This document shows, one piece after another, positions 32,059 through 41,072 of a DNA stretch of 47,047 bases. Within the stretch, counting starts at the first letter, position 1. Each line of letters opens with the position of its first letter. Source of the DNA: Planctomycetota bacterium (GTDB lineage Bacteria; Planctomycetota; JAJSAM01); contig JAJSAM010000026.1 in assembly GCA_024274785.1 (NCBI GenBank), positions 1 through 47,047 on the forward strand. Reading direction: 5' to 3'. Below the pieces are notes generated by a model that made no database searches, was not told where the DNA came from, and saw nothing but the letters and a program-made list of their open reading frames with translations. Made by a program: the position numbers and the translations under genes.

Positions 32059-32745
32059 CTACCGCCGTTCCGACTTCGGCTGGATCGATTTCAGGAGGCT
32101 CTCCACCTCCTTGGTGATGCGCTTGTTTTTTGCCGCGGTGGTGTTCATGATGATGATCATCATGTACGTCTTGTCCTTGTACTTCCAGTAGTACGCGGTC
32201 TTGCGGCGGGCCATGTTGCCACCGGGCTGACCGGTGATGGCATAGCGGTAGGCCTTCCAGCGCTTCCTGCCGAGCGGGACCTTCCTCGGCTTCTCGATGT
32301 CCTTGGCGCCCTCGTAGTATTTCTTGTCCCCCTCGAAGTGCTTGCTGCAGAGAACCTTGTAGTTGGCGGCGCCGATGCTGCTGCCGTCCTTGAAGGTCAG
32401 CTTCAGGTTGTGGGCAAATCCCTGGACCTGTATGTAGAAGTCGAACGGGCTCTCGGATTTCGGAAGCTTGAACTCGAGCTTCAGGAGCACATTCGCCTTC
32501 TCCTGTTCGTCGGTGTAGTTCCGATTCTGCTTCCACCATCGCCCGTCTTCCGTCTTCATGGTGATGCGGTAGTCTTTGAAGGAGAACGTCGCCGGCCTGG
32601 GCTCGTCCGCGGGCGCCTCCTCCTCGGCGCCGGGTTCGTCGAAAGCGCTGCCGCCTCCGTCATCATCGTCGGCGAACAGGCCTGGAGCGCCACAGAGGGC
32701 GTAGAGCAGGAGGAGGAGAGTCGAGATCAGGGACAGGGTCTTCAT
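32059..32745 (-). CDS. Secreted protein of unknown function
   Basis: 228 residues with a signal peptide (MKTLSLISTLLLLLYALCGAPGLFA), then an acidic patch (DDDDGGGSAFDEPGAEEEAPADE) and a beta-rich domain from ~60 to 228 with KYYEGAKDIEKPRKVPLGRK and WKYKDKTYMMIIIMNTTAAK. The start at 32745 is set by GGAG six bases upstream; two upstream in-frame ATGs are less good. I recognise no family. It is divergent from the hydrolase-like gene at 32948, sharing a ~200-base control region in which I find no clear sites. Confidence 0.75.
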   Translation of the reverse strand: MKTLSLISTLLLLLYALCGAPGLFADDDDGGGSAFDEPGAEEEAPADEPRPATFSFKDYRITMKTEDGRWWKQNRNYTDEQEKANVLLKLEFKLPKSESPFDFYIQVQGFAHNLKLTFKDGSSIGAANYKVLCSKHFEGDKKYYEGAKDIEKPRKVPLGRKRWKAYRYAITGQPGGNMARRKTAYYWKYKDKTYMMIIIMNTTAAKNKRITKEVESLLKSIQPKSERR

Positions 32746-32947
32746 GGCCAGCTCCATTCGGACATCAGCACCGGTGACGGCGGTCCGTGCGACACACACC
32801 AACCCCGAGTGTAGGCGCCATTCGCGGGACAGTCAAAAGGCGACGCCCCGTGTTTCGGATCTTCTCCCGGATTCTCCGTCCCCCGGTGACCGGTATCGCG
32901 TGTAGAATCCCGGTTCCGATTTCGAAACCGTGACCCCGGAGTCCATC

Positions 32948-34063
32948 ATGCGTTCCCTCTTGCTCGCCGTCCTTGCGCTGGTCGTGCTCTCGACGCCTCT
33001 CCTCGCACAGGAGGGAGGACAGGAACATCCGAAGCATCCGCTGTTCAGCCCCGACGAATTGAAGGTGCTCACCGAGACCGCCAAGGCTTATGGCGAGGCG
33101 TTCAGCTTCAAGAACTATTCGGATGCCCTCGCGCCCTTGCGGAAGGAACTCGAGGTGCTGCTCTCGGTTTACGAGCGCTTGAAGGCCGGCGAATTCGACC
33201 TCGGCGACAATCTCGAGATGTGGACGATGCTGATCCAGGTGGGGCGGCCGGGGCAGGTTCCCGGGATCTCCAGCAACTACTACAACCAGGCCTGCTGCCT
33301 CTCCATGCTGGGCCAGGCCGACGAGGCGCTCGCGGCGCTCACGAAGGCGTTTCAGTTCAACTACCTCGATCTCGACCACATGAAGATGGACACCGACCTC
33401 GACCCGATCCGCAACGACCCGAGGTACAAGGCCCTGATCGACGCCGTCAACTACAACGACCATTTCGTGGTGTATGCACCGGACGGGCTCCCGGAGGGGC
33501 CGGCGCCGCTGATCGTCATCCTGCACGGTCGGGGCGGCAACGAGGAGAAGGTGCTCGAGGCCTACCAGGGCGTCGCCGATACGCTGAAGGCCGTGCTGGT
33601 CGCTCCGCGCGGCCCGCTGACCGGAGGCTTCGACCGCTACTCCTGGCAGCGCAATACCGAGGACGAGGCCGCCATCCGGAAGATCAGGGAGACCATCGCC
33701 GCGGTGAAAGCCCTGAAGACCATCGATGGGACGAAGGTCTACATCGTCGGCGAAAAGCAGGGCGGCAAGATCGCGACCCTCTTTGCCCTCATGCATCCGG
33801 ACCTCGTCGCCGGAGCGGTCCCCATGAACGGGTACTGGAACAAGTACTACTACGCGGACTTCCTCGACCAGGCCCGGGCCGCCGGACTCAGGATCTGCAT
33901 GATCCACGGCAAGGATGATCCCGGCTTCGCGCGCAGCAAGGACGGCGTGAAGCAGCTCGAGGAGAAGGGCGTCACCGCGAAGCTCGTGGAATTCGACGGC
34001 GGCAAGGAGCTTCCGGAAAACTCGGCCGAGCTGGTGCTCGAAGCCCTGCGCTGGATGAAGTAG
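32948..34063 (+). CDS. Secreted alpha/beta-hydrolase-fold protein with Lys at the Ser and His positions
   Basis: 371 residues. ATG 32948 opens a signal peptide (MRSLLLAVLALVVLSTPLLAQ). Residues ~50-170 are helical (TPR-like; YNQACCLSMLGQADEALAAL). A phospholipase/carboxylesterase-type alpha/beta hydrolase follows: LIVILHGRGGNEE (oxyanion strand, ~190), then VYIVGEKQGGKIATLFA where the family has G-x-S-x-G, so the nucleophile is K270. The acid is kept (IHGKDDPGF, D323), but the usual His in GGHxLP is K353 (FDGGKELPE). With both Ser and His replaced it should be inactive as an esterase and may be a binding protein. Confidence 0.85.
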   Translation: MRSLLLAVLALVVLSTPLLAQEGGQEHPKHPLFSPDELKVLTETAKAYGEAFSFKNYSDALAPLRKELEVLLSVYERLKAGEFDLGDNLEMWTMLIQVGRPGQVPGISSNYYNQACCLSMLGQADEALAALTKAFQFNYLDLDHMKMDTDLDPIRNDPRYKALIDAVNYNDHFVVYAPDGLPEGPAPLIVILHGRGGNEEKVLEAYQGVADTLKAVLVAPRGPLTGGFDRYSWQRNTEDEAAIRKIRETIAAVKALKTIDGTKVYIVGEKQGGKIATLFALMHPDLVAGAVPMNGYWNKYYYADFLDQARAAGLRICMIHGKDDPGFARSKDGVKQLEEKGVTAKLVEFDGGKELPENSAELVLEALRWMK

Positions 34064-34231
34064 CAGCCTTCCGGGGGCAGGGGCGGTCGGGACTCTCTGG
34101 CGCCAGGGAAGGTGGGCGGTTTCCCGGCACGGGCGAGACTCCCGGGGGCGGTGCGGCGTGGTGACTGGTCGGGACGGCGCCCCCGACCCTCCGAGGAGAG
34201 TTCGGCACAACCTGAGTTGCCTTGACAGCCC

Positions 34232-34651
34232 TCAGCAGCAATCGCCGGGGTGAACCCAGGCGGACTCCCCGTCCGCAAACACCTCCCTTTTCCAGATCGG
34301 CACTTCCTTCTTGATGGTGTCGATCAGAAAACGGCAGGCCTCGAACGCGGCCGGGCGGTGGCCCGCGGAGACGGCGATGCCGATGGAAACGCCGCCCACC
34401 GGGAGGGTGTCCACGCGGTGCAGCACGGCGATCTTCAGGATGTCGAAGCGCTCCCTCGCCTGCTCCGCCACCTCGAAGAGCTTGCTCTCGGCCATCCCGT
34501 CATATGCCTGGTAGGTCAGGGAGAGCACCTGGCGGCCGTCCGTCTCGTTGCGGGTGGCGCCGGCGAAAGTCACGATCGCACCGGCGGCCGGATCCTCCAC
34601 CGCATGCGCGAGCGCCCCGAGGTCGATTTCTTCCTTCGTGATGCCGATCAT
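34232..34651 (-). CDS. moaE: Molybdopterin synthase large subunit MoaE
   Basis: 139 residues. MIGITKEEIDLGALAHAV opens the family; AGAIVTFAGATRNETDGRQV, VLHRVDTLPVGGVSIGIAVS and IDTIKKEVPIWKRE (active-site Lys pair) are all present. With MoaD it makes the dithiolene of molybdopterin from cyclic pyranopterin monophosphate. GGAGG precedes the start at 34651, which follows the moaD stop by one base. Third gene of ispG-moaD-moaE. Confidence 0.97.
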   Translation of the reverse strand: MIGITKEEIDLGALAHAVEDPAAGAIVTFAGATRNETDGRQVLSLTYQAYDGMAESKLFEVAEQARERFDILKIAVLHRVDTLPVGGVSIGIAVSAGHRPAAFEACRFLIDTIKKEVPIWKREVFADGESAWVHPGDCC

Positions 34652-34652
34652 C

Positions 34653-34907
34653 TCAGCCTCCGGACACGGGGGGGATGAGTGCGACCTCGGCGTCCTCGGG
34701 GATGACCCCATCCGGCGTGGCAAACTCCCGGTTCACCGCGACCCGGCAGGTGCGCAGGAATTCGATCGCTCCCGGGCAGGCGTCCTCGAGATGCCGGATG
34801 AGGTCGGCGGCGGTGCCGTCGAGCGGGATCCGGGCCGGCACTTCGTTCGCTCCGAAGGCGTCCCGGGCGCCGGCGAAGAGCAGCACCCTCACCTGCATTG
34901 CTCTCAT
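34653..34907 (-). CDS. moaD: Molybdopterin synthase sulfur carrier MoaD
   Basis: 84 residues, ubiquitin-like fold, ending VALIPPVSGG with the required C-terminal Gly-Gly that carries the thiocarboxylate. AAGGAGG (inside the end of ispG) lies nine bases before ATG 34907. Spacing of three bases to ispG and one to moaE shows a tight operon. Confidence 0.95.
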   Translation of the reverse strand: MRAMQVRVLLFAGARDAFGANEVPARIPLDGTAADLIRHLEDACPGAIEFLRTCRVAVNREFATPDGVIPEDAEVALIPPVSGG

Positions 34908-34910
34908 CGG

Positions 34911-36011
34911 TCAGGCCTCCTTACTCGCGACAATCAGCCCCTCGTCCTTCATCCGGAGAATATGGGTTTTCAGGGACCCGGCGAGGTCGTCGGCCTTGAC
35001 TTTCTCGAGGATCCGGCCCTTTTGCATGATGTAGCCCCAACCGCGGCCGGCGGCGATGCCGATGTCCGCTTGCGCCGCCTCGCCGGGGCCATTCACTTCG
35101 CAGCCCATGACGGCGACCCGAACGTCCAGGGCGAGGTCCTTCACCACTTCTTCCACCTCGGCGGTGAGCTTCATGACATCCACGTCCGCCCGGCCGCAGG
35201 AGGGGCAGGCGTAGACCTCGAGGCCGCGCTTCTTCAGGCCAAGGCACTGGAGAATCTCCCGGCCGACCCGAACCTCGTCCGCGGGGTCGCCGGTGATCGA
35301 GACGCGGATCGTGTCGCCGATACCCCGCGAAAGCAGGGCCCCGAATGCGGTGGCGGTCTTGATGGTGGCCTGTTCGATGGTGCCGGCGTGGGTGACGCCG
35401 ATGTGCAGCGGATAGTCGCATTGGCCGGCGATCAGCGTGTAGGCGCGGATGGTCTCGAGGGGATCGTGGGACTTGACCGAAACCACGATGTCCCGGAACC
35501 CCTCGCCTTCGAGGAGTTCGCAGTTCCGGAGCACCTCGTCCACCATCTTCACGACCGGGTCGGTGTCGTGCTCCACGACCTCGATGCCCTCACGATCCAT
35601 GATGGAGCCTTCGTTGCCGCCGATCCGCATGGAAATGCCCTTGTTCCTGCAGCGCCGGCAGATCTCCCTGATGGCGTCCACGTGCTTTCCGATATTGCCG
35701 GGATTGATGCGGATGCAGTCCGCGCCGGCTTCGATCGCTTTCAGGGCGAGGGCGGGGCTGAAGTGGATGTCGGCCACGATGGGCACGTTGACCCGCGGCT
35801 TGATCTTCGCGATCGCCATGGCCGCTTTGGCGCCGGGCACCGAGACCCGGACGATCTCTGCACCGGCCGCGGTGAGACGGCGGATCTCATCGACGGAAGT
35901 CTCGACGTCGGCGGTATCGACCTTCGTCATCGTCTGGACGGAGACCGGGTGTTCGCTGCCGACGGGGACGTCGCCCTTCATTACGGTTCGCGTCTTGCGT
36001 CGTTCGATCAT
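34911..36011 (-). CDS. ispG: 4-hydroxy-3-methylbut-2-en-1-yl diphosphate synthase IspG (GcpE)
   Basis: 366 residues. It converts MEcPP to HMBPP in the non-mevalonate isoprenoid pathway, using a 4Fe-4S cluster. Visible: N-terminal TIM barrel with SVQTMTKVDTADVETSV and CIRINPGNIG; C-terminal cluster domain with CPSCGRADVDV and VMGCEVNGPGEA giving the three Cys ligands. Length fits the short (bacterial) form without the plant-type insert. First gene of an operon with moaD and moaE. Confidence 0.97.
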   Translation of the reverse strand: MIERRKTRTVMKGDVPVGSEHPVSVQTMTKVDTADVETSVDEIRRLTAAGAEIVRVSVPGAKAAMAIAKIKPRVNVPIVADIHFSPALALKAIEAGADCIRINPGNIGKHVDAIREICRRCRNKGISMRIGGNEGSIMDREGIEVVEHDTDPVVKMVDEVLRNCELLEGEGFRDIVVSVKSHDPLETIRAYTLIAGQCDYPLHIGVTHAGTIEQATIKTATAFGALLSRGIGDTIRVSITGDPADEVRVGREILQCLGLKKRGLEVYACPSCGRADVDVMKLTAEVEEVVKDLALDVRVAVMGCEVNGPGEAAQADIGIAAGRGWGYIMQKGRILEKVKADDLAGSLKTHILRMKDEGLIVASKEA

Positions 36012-36081
36012 GCGCCGAGATTACGTCCCCGGGCCCGGAAGACTCACTTTCTCTTGCGGGGCGGCTTGCTATGCTCCCCCC

Positions 36082-36732
36082 ATGATCGTCGACCACGTCG
36101 TGACCGGGATGTTCATGGAAAACTGCTTTCTCGTCGCGTGCGGGGAGACACACGAGGGGGTCCTCATCGACCCCGGCGATGAGGCCGAGCGGATCATCGA
36201 AATGGTCACTCGGCACAAGGTGACGCCGCTTCGCGTGATCAACACCCACGCGCACATCGATCACGTGGGCGCGGTGGCCGGGATCTGCCGCCATTACGGG
36301 ATCCCTTTCGCCGTGCACGCGGGTGAGAAGGACAATCTCGACTCGCTGGCGTCCCATGCCGCGGTCTTCGGGCTCCCTGCTCCGGAACAACCCGAGGTGA
36401 GCGAGTGGATCGAGGCCGGACAGGTCTTCAGCATCGGGGAATCGAGCCTGGCCGCTATCCCCACGCCCGGGCATACTCCGGGCGGCCTGTCTTTTTACGC
36501 GGAGGGTTTCGTCATCGCCGGCGACACGCTCTTTCAGCGCTCCATCGGCCGGACCGATCTGCCGGGCGGCGACTTCGCCACTATGCGCAAATCCATCCGC
36601 GAGGGCCTCTTCACTCTCCCCCCGAAGACGGTGGTGCACTGCGGCCACGGTCCCTCGACCTCGATCGCCGCGGAACGGGCGCAGAACCCCTTCGTCGGCG
36701 ACCACGCGAACCCGGAACAGTTCGGGTTCTGA
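36082..36732 (+). CDS. Metallo-beta-lactamase-fold hydrolase (glyoxalase II-like)
   Basis: 216 residues. The frame is open far upstream, but the protein starts at ATG 36082 (MIVDHVVTGMFMENCFLVAC). The metal motif THAHIDH is at ~55-61, with IPTPGHTPGG (~130), IAGDTLF (Asp bridge) and VHCGHGPSTSI (last His). Members of this YcbL/glyoxalase-II-like group hydrolyse thioesters in the cytosol; the substrate is not certain. Divergent from ispG, with 70 bases between. Confidence 0.93.
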   Translation: MIVDHVVTGMFMENCFLVACGETHEGVLIDPGDEAERIIEMVTRHKVTPLRVINTHAHIDHVGAVAGICRHYGIPFAVHAGEKDNLDSLASHAAVFGLPAPEQPEVSEWIEAGQVFSIGESSLAAIPTPGHTPGGLSFYAEGFVIAGDTLFQRSIGRTDLPGGDFATMRKSIREGLFTLPPKTVVHCGHGPSTSIAAERAQNPFVGDHANPEQFGF

Positions 36733-36740
36733 TAAGCCGG

Positions 36741-37490
36741 CTACCTCGCCAGATTGCCGAATCGGACGGTCAGCACGGGGCGCGTCTCTCGTGGAGTTTC
36801 CTCGCCCCGCACGGTGAGAATGAGCACCTGGGTATCGGGCGGGACGCCCACCGGTACGAGGAGTCGTCCCCCCGGTTTCAGGGCGCGGTAGAGGTCCACC
36901 GGCGCCGCCGGAACCGCGCCGTTCACCACGATCGCATCGAACGGCCCCTCTCCGGGCCAGCCCGCGAGCGGATCTCCGGTCCGGTACTCGACGTTGTCGA
37001 TCCCGAGCAGGTCGAGGACCCTTTTCGCCCCTTGCGTTGCCGGCCGGCGTGCGTCGATGGTCAGCACCCGGCCGGCCAGCCCGGCGAGGAGCGCGGTCAG
37101 CCATCCGGAACGTGTGCCGCACTCGAGCACGAGATCGGTGGGCGAGAGTGCGAGGCTATCCAGCATGGATGCGGTCAGATCCGGAGCGGTAACGGTCTCA
37201 CCGTCCGGGCGCAGGATGGCGTGTTCCTCGAGTGCCTGGGGGCGCAGGGCCGGGGGCAGGAATGCTTCCCGATCGAGTGTCGACATCAGCTCGATAATCC
37301 GCTCTGAGCGCACGCCTATTCGTCGCACCTGCTCCTTCACCATTCGCGCCCTCGTTGCGGTTTTCCCCGGCGTCTCCGGTGTGAGTGGAGTGGGGACGAA
37401 TCCGACCAGCCCCGGCCCACTTCCCGTCCCGGAATCTCCGCAGGAGATCGAGAGCAGAGCCAGCAGGAAGAGGGTCGTGGTTGCTTTCAC
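36741..37490 (-). CDS. Protein-L-isoaspartate methyltransferase homolog with a lipoprotein signal
   Basis: 249 residues. The N-terminus (MKATTTLFLLALLSISCGDSG) is a lipoprotein signal peptide with the lipobox LSIS-C at 17. The rest is the PIMT fold: REAFLPPALRPQALEEHAIL, TVTAPDLTASMLDSLAL (family: SAPHMVA), VLECGTRSGWLTALLAGLAG (SAM motif I), FDAIVVNGAVPAAP and LKPGGRLLVPVG. Normal PIMT repairs isoaspartyl residues in the cytosol with SAM. A lipid-anchored, exported version would lack SAM unless the substrate is different. Loop changes (TAPD for SAPH, CGTR for IGTG) suggest altered function. Confidence 0.85.
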   Translation of the reverse strand: MKATTTLFLLALLSISCGDSGTGSGPGLVGFVPTPLTPETPGKTATRARMVKEQVRRIGVRSERIIELMSTLDREAFLPPALRPQALEEHAILRPDGETVTAPDLTASMLDSLALSPTDLVLECGTRSGWLTALLAGLAGRVLTIDARRPATQGAKRVLDLLGIDNVEYRTGDPLAGWPGEGPFDAIVVNGAVPAAPVDLYRALKPGGRLLVPVGVPPDTQVLILTVRGEETPRETRPVLTVRFGNLAR

Positions 37491-37592
37491 AGTCCTGGAT
37501 CAGTGTGGGTCAGGGGCAAACGGAATTGCTTCCCGGGCCAGAAGGGCGACTCCTATCATCCACCGTTTACGCCCGCACCGCGAAGGAGAACC

Positions 37593-38651
37593 ATGTCCGA
37601 CGGCGCCACCAGAGAGCAGATTCTGTCAGCCCTGAAATCAGTGCTCGATCCGGAGATCGGCAAGGACCTCGTCACGCTGAACATGGTGAAGAACGTCGCG
37701 ATCGACGGAGGAAAGGCCACGGTGGCGGTGGAACTGACCACCCCGGCCTGTCCGCTGAAGAGCAGGATCGAAAGCGATGTCCGCGACGCCGTCGCCGCGG
37801 TGCCCGGAGTCGAGCAAGTGCAGGTCGATTTCAGCGCACAGGTGCGTGGCGCTCCCGCCGCGCCGGAAAACCTCATCCCCGGCGTCAGGAACACCATCGC
37901 CGTGGCGAGTGGCAAGGGCGGCGTCGGCAAGTCCACCGTCGCGGTGAACCTGGCGATGGCGCTCGTGGAAGAGGGGGCCTCGGTGGGGCTGCTCGACTGC
38001 GACATCTACGGACCCTCGGTCCCGCTGTTGACCGGCACCTCCGGGTTGCAGCCCATGGCCGCCGAGAACAAGTTCCTGCCGGTGATCCGGCACGGCCTGA
38101 GTCTCATGTCCATCGGCTACCTGGTACCCCCGGGGGAGGCCGTCGTCTGGCGCGGACCGCTCATCCACAAGGCCATCCAGCAGTTCATCGGGGATGTGAA
38201 CTGGGGCGAACTCGACTATCTGTTCATCGACCTGCCGCCGGGCACCGGTGACGCCCAGCTCTCCCTCACCTCGACCATTCCACTGACCGGGGCGATCATG
38301 GTCACTACGCCGCAAAACGTGGCGGTGATCGATGTGCGCAAGGGCGCGGACATGTTCAGGAAGGTCGAGGTGCCGCTCCTCGGCATCATCGAGAATATGT
38401 CGTATTTCATCTGTCCGAACTGCAAGGAAAAGCACGAGATCTTCGCGCGCGGCGGCGGCCGGCGGATGGCGGAGGAGCTGGGCGTGCCGTTCCTCGGCGA
38501 ACTTCCGCTCGAAGGTGTGGTGCGGGAAGGCGGCGACAACGGGATTCCCGCGGTGCTTTCCCACCAGGACGCTCCGAGTTCGCTGGCGTTTCGGGCGCTC
38601 GCCCGTAGCCTCGCCGGGCGGATTTCTCAGCGGAATCTCTCGGAAGAGTGA
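37593..38651 (+). CDS. mrp: Mrp/NBP35-type Fe-S carrier P-loop ATPase
   Basis: 352 residues. ATG 37593 has AAGGAGAA upstream. A DUF59/MIP18 domain (residues ~1-85; SVLDPEIGKDLVTLNMVKNV) precedes the ATPase. The deviant P-loop is SGKGGVGKST at ~106; DCDIYGPSVP, FIDLPPGTGD and the C-x2-C pair ICPNCKEKH (~273) that bridges an Fe-S cluster in the dimer are all present. It loads Fe-S clusters on target proteins, such as IspG in this window. Confidence 0.96.
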   Translation: MSDGATREQILSALKSVLDPEIGKDLVTLNMVKNVAIDGGKATVAVELTTPACPLKSRIESDVRDAVAAVPGVEQVQVDFSAQVRGAPAAPENLIPGVRNTIAVASGKGGVGKSTVAVNLAMALVEEGASVGLLDCDIYGPSVPLLTGTSGLQPMAAENKFLPVIRHGLSLMSIGYLVPPGEAVVWRGPLIHKAIQQFIGDVNWGELDYLFIDLPPGTGDAQLSLTSTIPLTGAIMVTTPQNVAVIDVRKGADMFRKVEVPLLGIIENMSYFICPNCKEKHEIFARGGGRRMAEELGVPFLGELPLEGVVREGGDNGIPAVLSHQDAPSSLAFRALARSLAGRISQRNLSEE

Positions 38652-38704
38652 ACCGCATGGCAGTGAGGCTGGTCCGCGAGCGTGCGGATCAAGGGCGCGG
38701 CGAA

Positions 38705-40413
38705 TCAGTCGGGGGTAACCCGGAGGATCCGCCGCGCTTTCACGTTGGTCAGCACTTTCTTCGTGCCGTCGGCCCAGCGGATTTCGACCCGCTCGGCGGT
38801 GTCGTTCTCGCCGAGCCCGAAATGAACCCTCAAGTCGTGGTGTGAGGCGAAGGAGTTCCCCGTGCGGACCTCCCGCAACTGCGTCCTGCCGCCCGCAGTG
38901 AGCAGCACCTTCGCATTCAGGAGGAGATTGCGCCCTCCGGGAGGGCGGAGATCCAGCGTGAGCCAGGACCGGGCGTTCCCACCGACGTTCTCCATCACGG
39001 TGGGGGCGGCATCCACGTTCACGAACACGAGGTCGAGGTCGCCGTCGTTGTCGAGGTCGCCGATCGCCAGTCCGTGGGAGGATGCCTCCACCCGAAAGGC
39101 CGGTCCCGCGTCGGCGGTGATCTCCGAGAACCTCCCTCGACCGTCGTTCTCGAAGAGCTGGTTTTGCGCGTTGAATCCGTAGCCCCCGATGCGCTCCCGG
39201 ATCTCGTCGGCCTGCGGGTAGATGTGCCCATTGGCGATGACCAGGTCGAGGTCCTCGTCGTTGTCGAAATCGAAGAAGGCCACCCCCCAGGAGAGTGGCT
39301 TGAACGTGGCGACGGAGAGTCCCGAGGAGGCGGTGGCGTCCTCGAAGAACCCTCCGCCGGCATTGCGGTAAAGTGTGACCACGTCCTCCGCGAAGTTCGT
39401 CACCACGAGATCGAGGTCGAGGTCTCCATCGACGTCTCCCGCGTCCGCACCCATTCCGGCCTGGGCGTCGCCGGTTCCGGACATGCCACTGCCGTTCCAG
39501 GATCCCACGTCGGTGAAGGTGCCGTCGCCGTTGTTGCGGTAACAGAAGTTCGGATTGGAATCGTTCGCCACGTAGAGGTCCACGTCGCCGTCGTCGTCGT
39601 AATCGGTGGCGACCGCGGTGTATCCGAAGAAGGCGCCGATGTCCTCCAGGCCGGCGGCGGCCGTGGCGTCCTCGAAGGTTCCGTCTCCGCGATTGCGGTA
39701 GAAGATATCCCTGGCCCCGGGCAACCCCACCGGGCCGACCATCACCAACTGGTCTTTCCAGAGCAGCGTGCGCTCCGCCGCGATGATCTCGTCCCACCCG
39801 GCGGATACGTAGTTGGTGACGTACAGGTCGAGGTCGCCGTCCCCCTCGGCGTCGAAGAACGTCGCGCAGGTCGACCATCGCGGGTCGCCGGTCCCGGATC
39901 TTCCGGTGGCGTCGCGAAAGGTGCCGTCGCCCTGATTCAGCAACAGCCGATTCGGGCCATAGTTGGTGACGTACAGGTCGAGGTCACCGTCGTTGTCGAC
40001 GTCGCCCACCGCGACTCCGCAGCCCCATCCGTCGTCGCCGGCTCCGGACTCTTTGGTGACATCGGTGAAACGGAAACCGCCGTCGTTGCGGTAGAGGGCG
40101 TTCTTCGCCCGAAGGACGACCTCCCGTCCGGAGAGTTTCCAGGCGGTCACCACGTAGAGGTCGAGATCCCCATCATCGTCGTAGTCGAAGAGGGCCGCGC
40201 CGCAACCGTCGGACTCGAGCAGGTGGTTCTTGACCTCGCTGCCGCACCAGGAGACGCGGGTGATTCCCGCCTCCCGGCCGACTTCCCGGAAGATGGCTCC
40301 ATCGGCCGCCGGAACCTGCCCGGATGGCCTCTTGCCACCGGTGGGGGAATGATCTCCGCAGGCGACGAGAAGGAGCGCCAGGAGCGTTACCAGGATCCTC
40401 GGGCGGCGATCAC
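38705..40413 (-). CDS. FG-GAP/ASPIC-UnbV repeat lipoprotein (start codon unresolved)
   Basis: About 560 residues of FG-GAP/VCBS beta-propeller repeats, each with a Ca-binding D-x-D-x-DG-D-x-D loop (FDYDDDGDLDLYV, VDNDGDLDLYVTN, DYDDDGDVDLYVAN), closing with a C-terminal ASPIC/UnbV domain (LRVHFGLGENDTAERVEIRWADG). The coding frame continues upstream of GTG 40153 through WCGSEVKNHLLES back to RRPRILVTLLALLLVACGD, a lipoprotein signal peptide. No ATG, GTG or TTG exists in that frame ahead of it. GTG 40413, with AGGAAAG before it, is one frame off: a missing base around 40400 would give a perfect start. Surface lipoprotein of unknown ligand. Confidence 0.85.
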
Positions 40414-40425
40414 TGCCTGTCTTTC

Positions 40426-41001
40426 CTATTTGACCGCCTCCAGATACAGTGCTGAGAGGTTCTGGCCCGCCCCCTCCAACGCCTCCGGTTGGGCGGTGCC
40501 GTCCCGAACCGTCTGCGCCAGGCGCCCGAGCGCTCCGGCCTCGTCGAGCAGCTTCTTCTTTTCGGTCTTCTCGATGATGACGTAGCCGGGATCGTACCTC
40601 TCGGCGATTTCCGCTTTCGCGTGGTGGTGGTGGCCGCCCTCGAGCAGCCGGTTCCGCACGCGCGCGACCGCCTTGTCACCTTCCGTGGCGATCATGGCCA
40701 CTGCGGTCGCCGCGGATTCCAGGTGCTTTGCGGCTCCCTCCCGGTCGCCGTTCCGAAGGGATCCGGCGGCCTGGGCGAGTTCGAGACTGGCGGCTTGATA
40801 AGCATCGGTGCAGATCGCGCGAACCAGGCTGGCTTCGGTCTTTTTCGAAGCCAGGAGTACTGTGGCGAGCTCGGCGTAGGTACTCACGAGTCCCGGAGCG
40901 GTCCGGGGCGCCTTTCCCGGGATCGCGTAGGCCAGCCCTCCGACGGTCACGACGAATACGGCGAACAGGGATAGTCCAATCAGGACTCTTCGGTTCTTCA
41001 T
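40426..41001 (-). CDS. Secreted helical protein of unknown function
   Basis: 191 residues. GGAAGGAGA precedes ATG 41001. The signal peptide (VLIGLSLFAVFVVTVGGLAYA) is followed by helices with SLELAQAAGSLRNGDREGAAKHLESAATA, a His run (GGHHHHAK, ~125) that could bind metal, then more helices. No family recognised. The FG-GAP lipoprotein starts within or just after its stop codon, so both are probably made together and may act together at the cell surface. Confidence 0.8.
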   Translation of the reverse strand: MKNRRVLIGLSLFAVFVVTVGGLAYAIPGKAPRTAPGLVSTYAELATVLLASKKTEASLVRAICTDAYQAASLELAQAAGSLRNGDREGAAKHLESAATAVAMIATEGDKAVARVRNRLLEGGHHHHAKAEIAERYDPGYVIIEKTEKKKLLDEAGALGRLAQTVRDGTAQPEALEGAGQNLSALYLEAVK

Positions 41002-41072
41002 GTGAGGTCTCCTTCCGTTTCATTTCCAAGGCGAGGATCCGGGCGGAGGCCGGTGCAGACCCGTACCGGCGC

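Noticed and set aside
34064..34231. Long inverted CGGGGGCG...CGCCCCCG as a terminator
   Set aside because: Eight-bp arms separated by about 27 bases in very GC-rich DNA, no T-tract; weak support.
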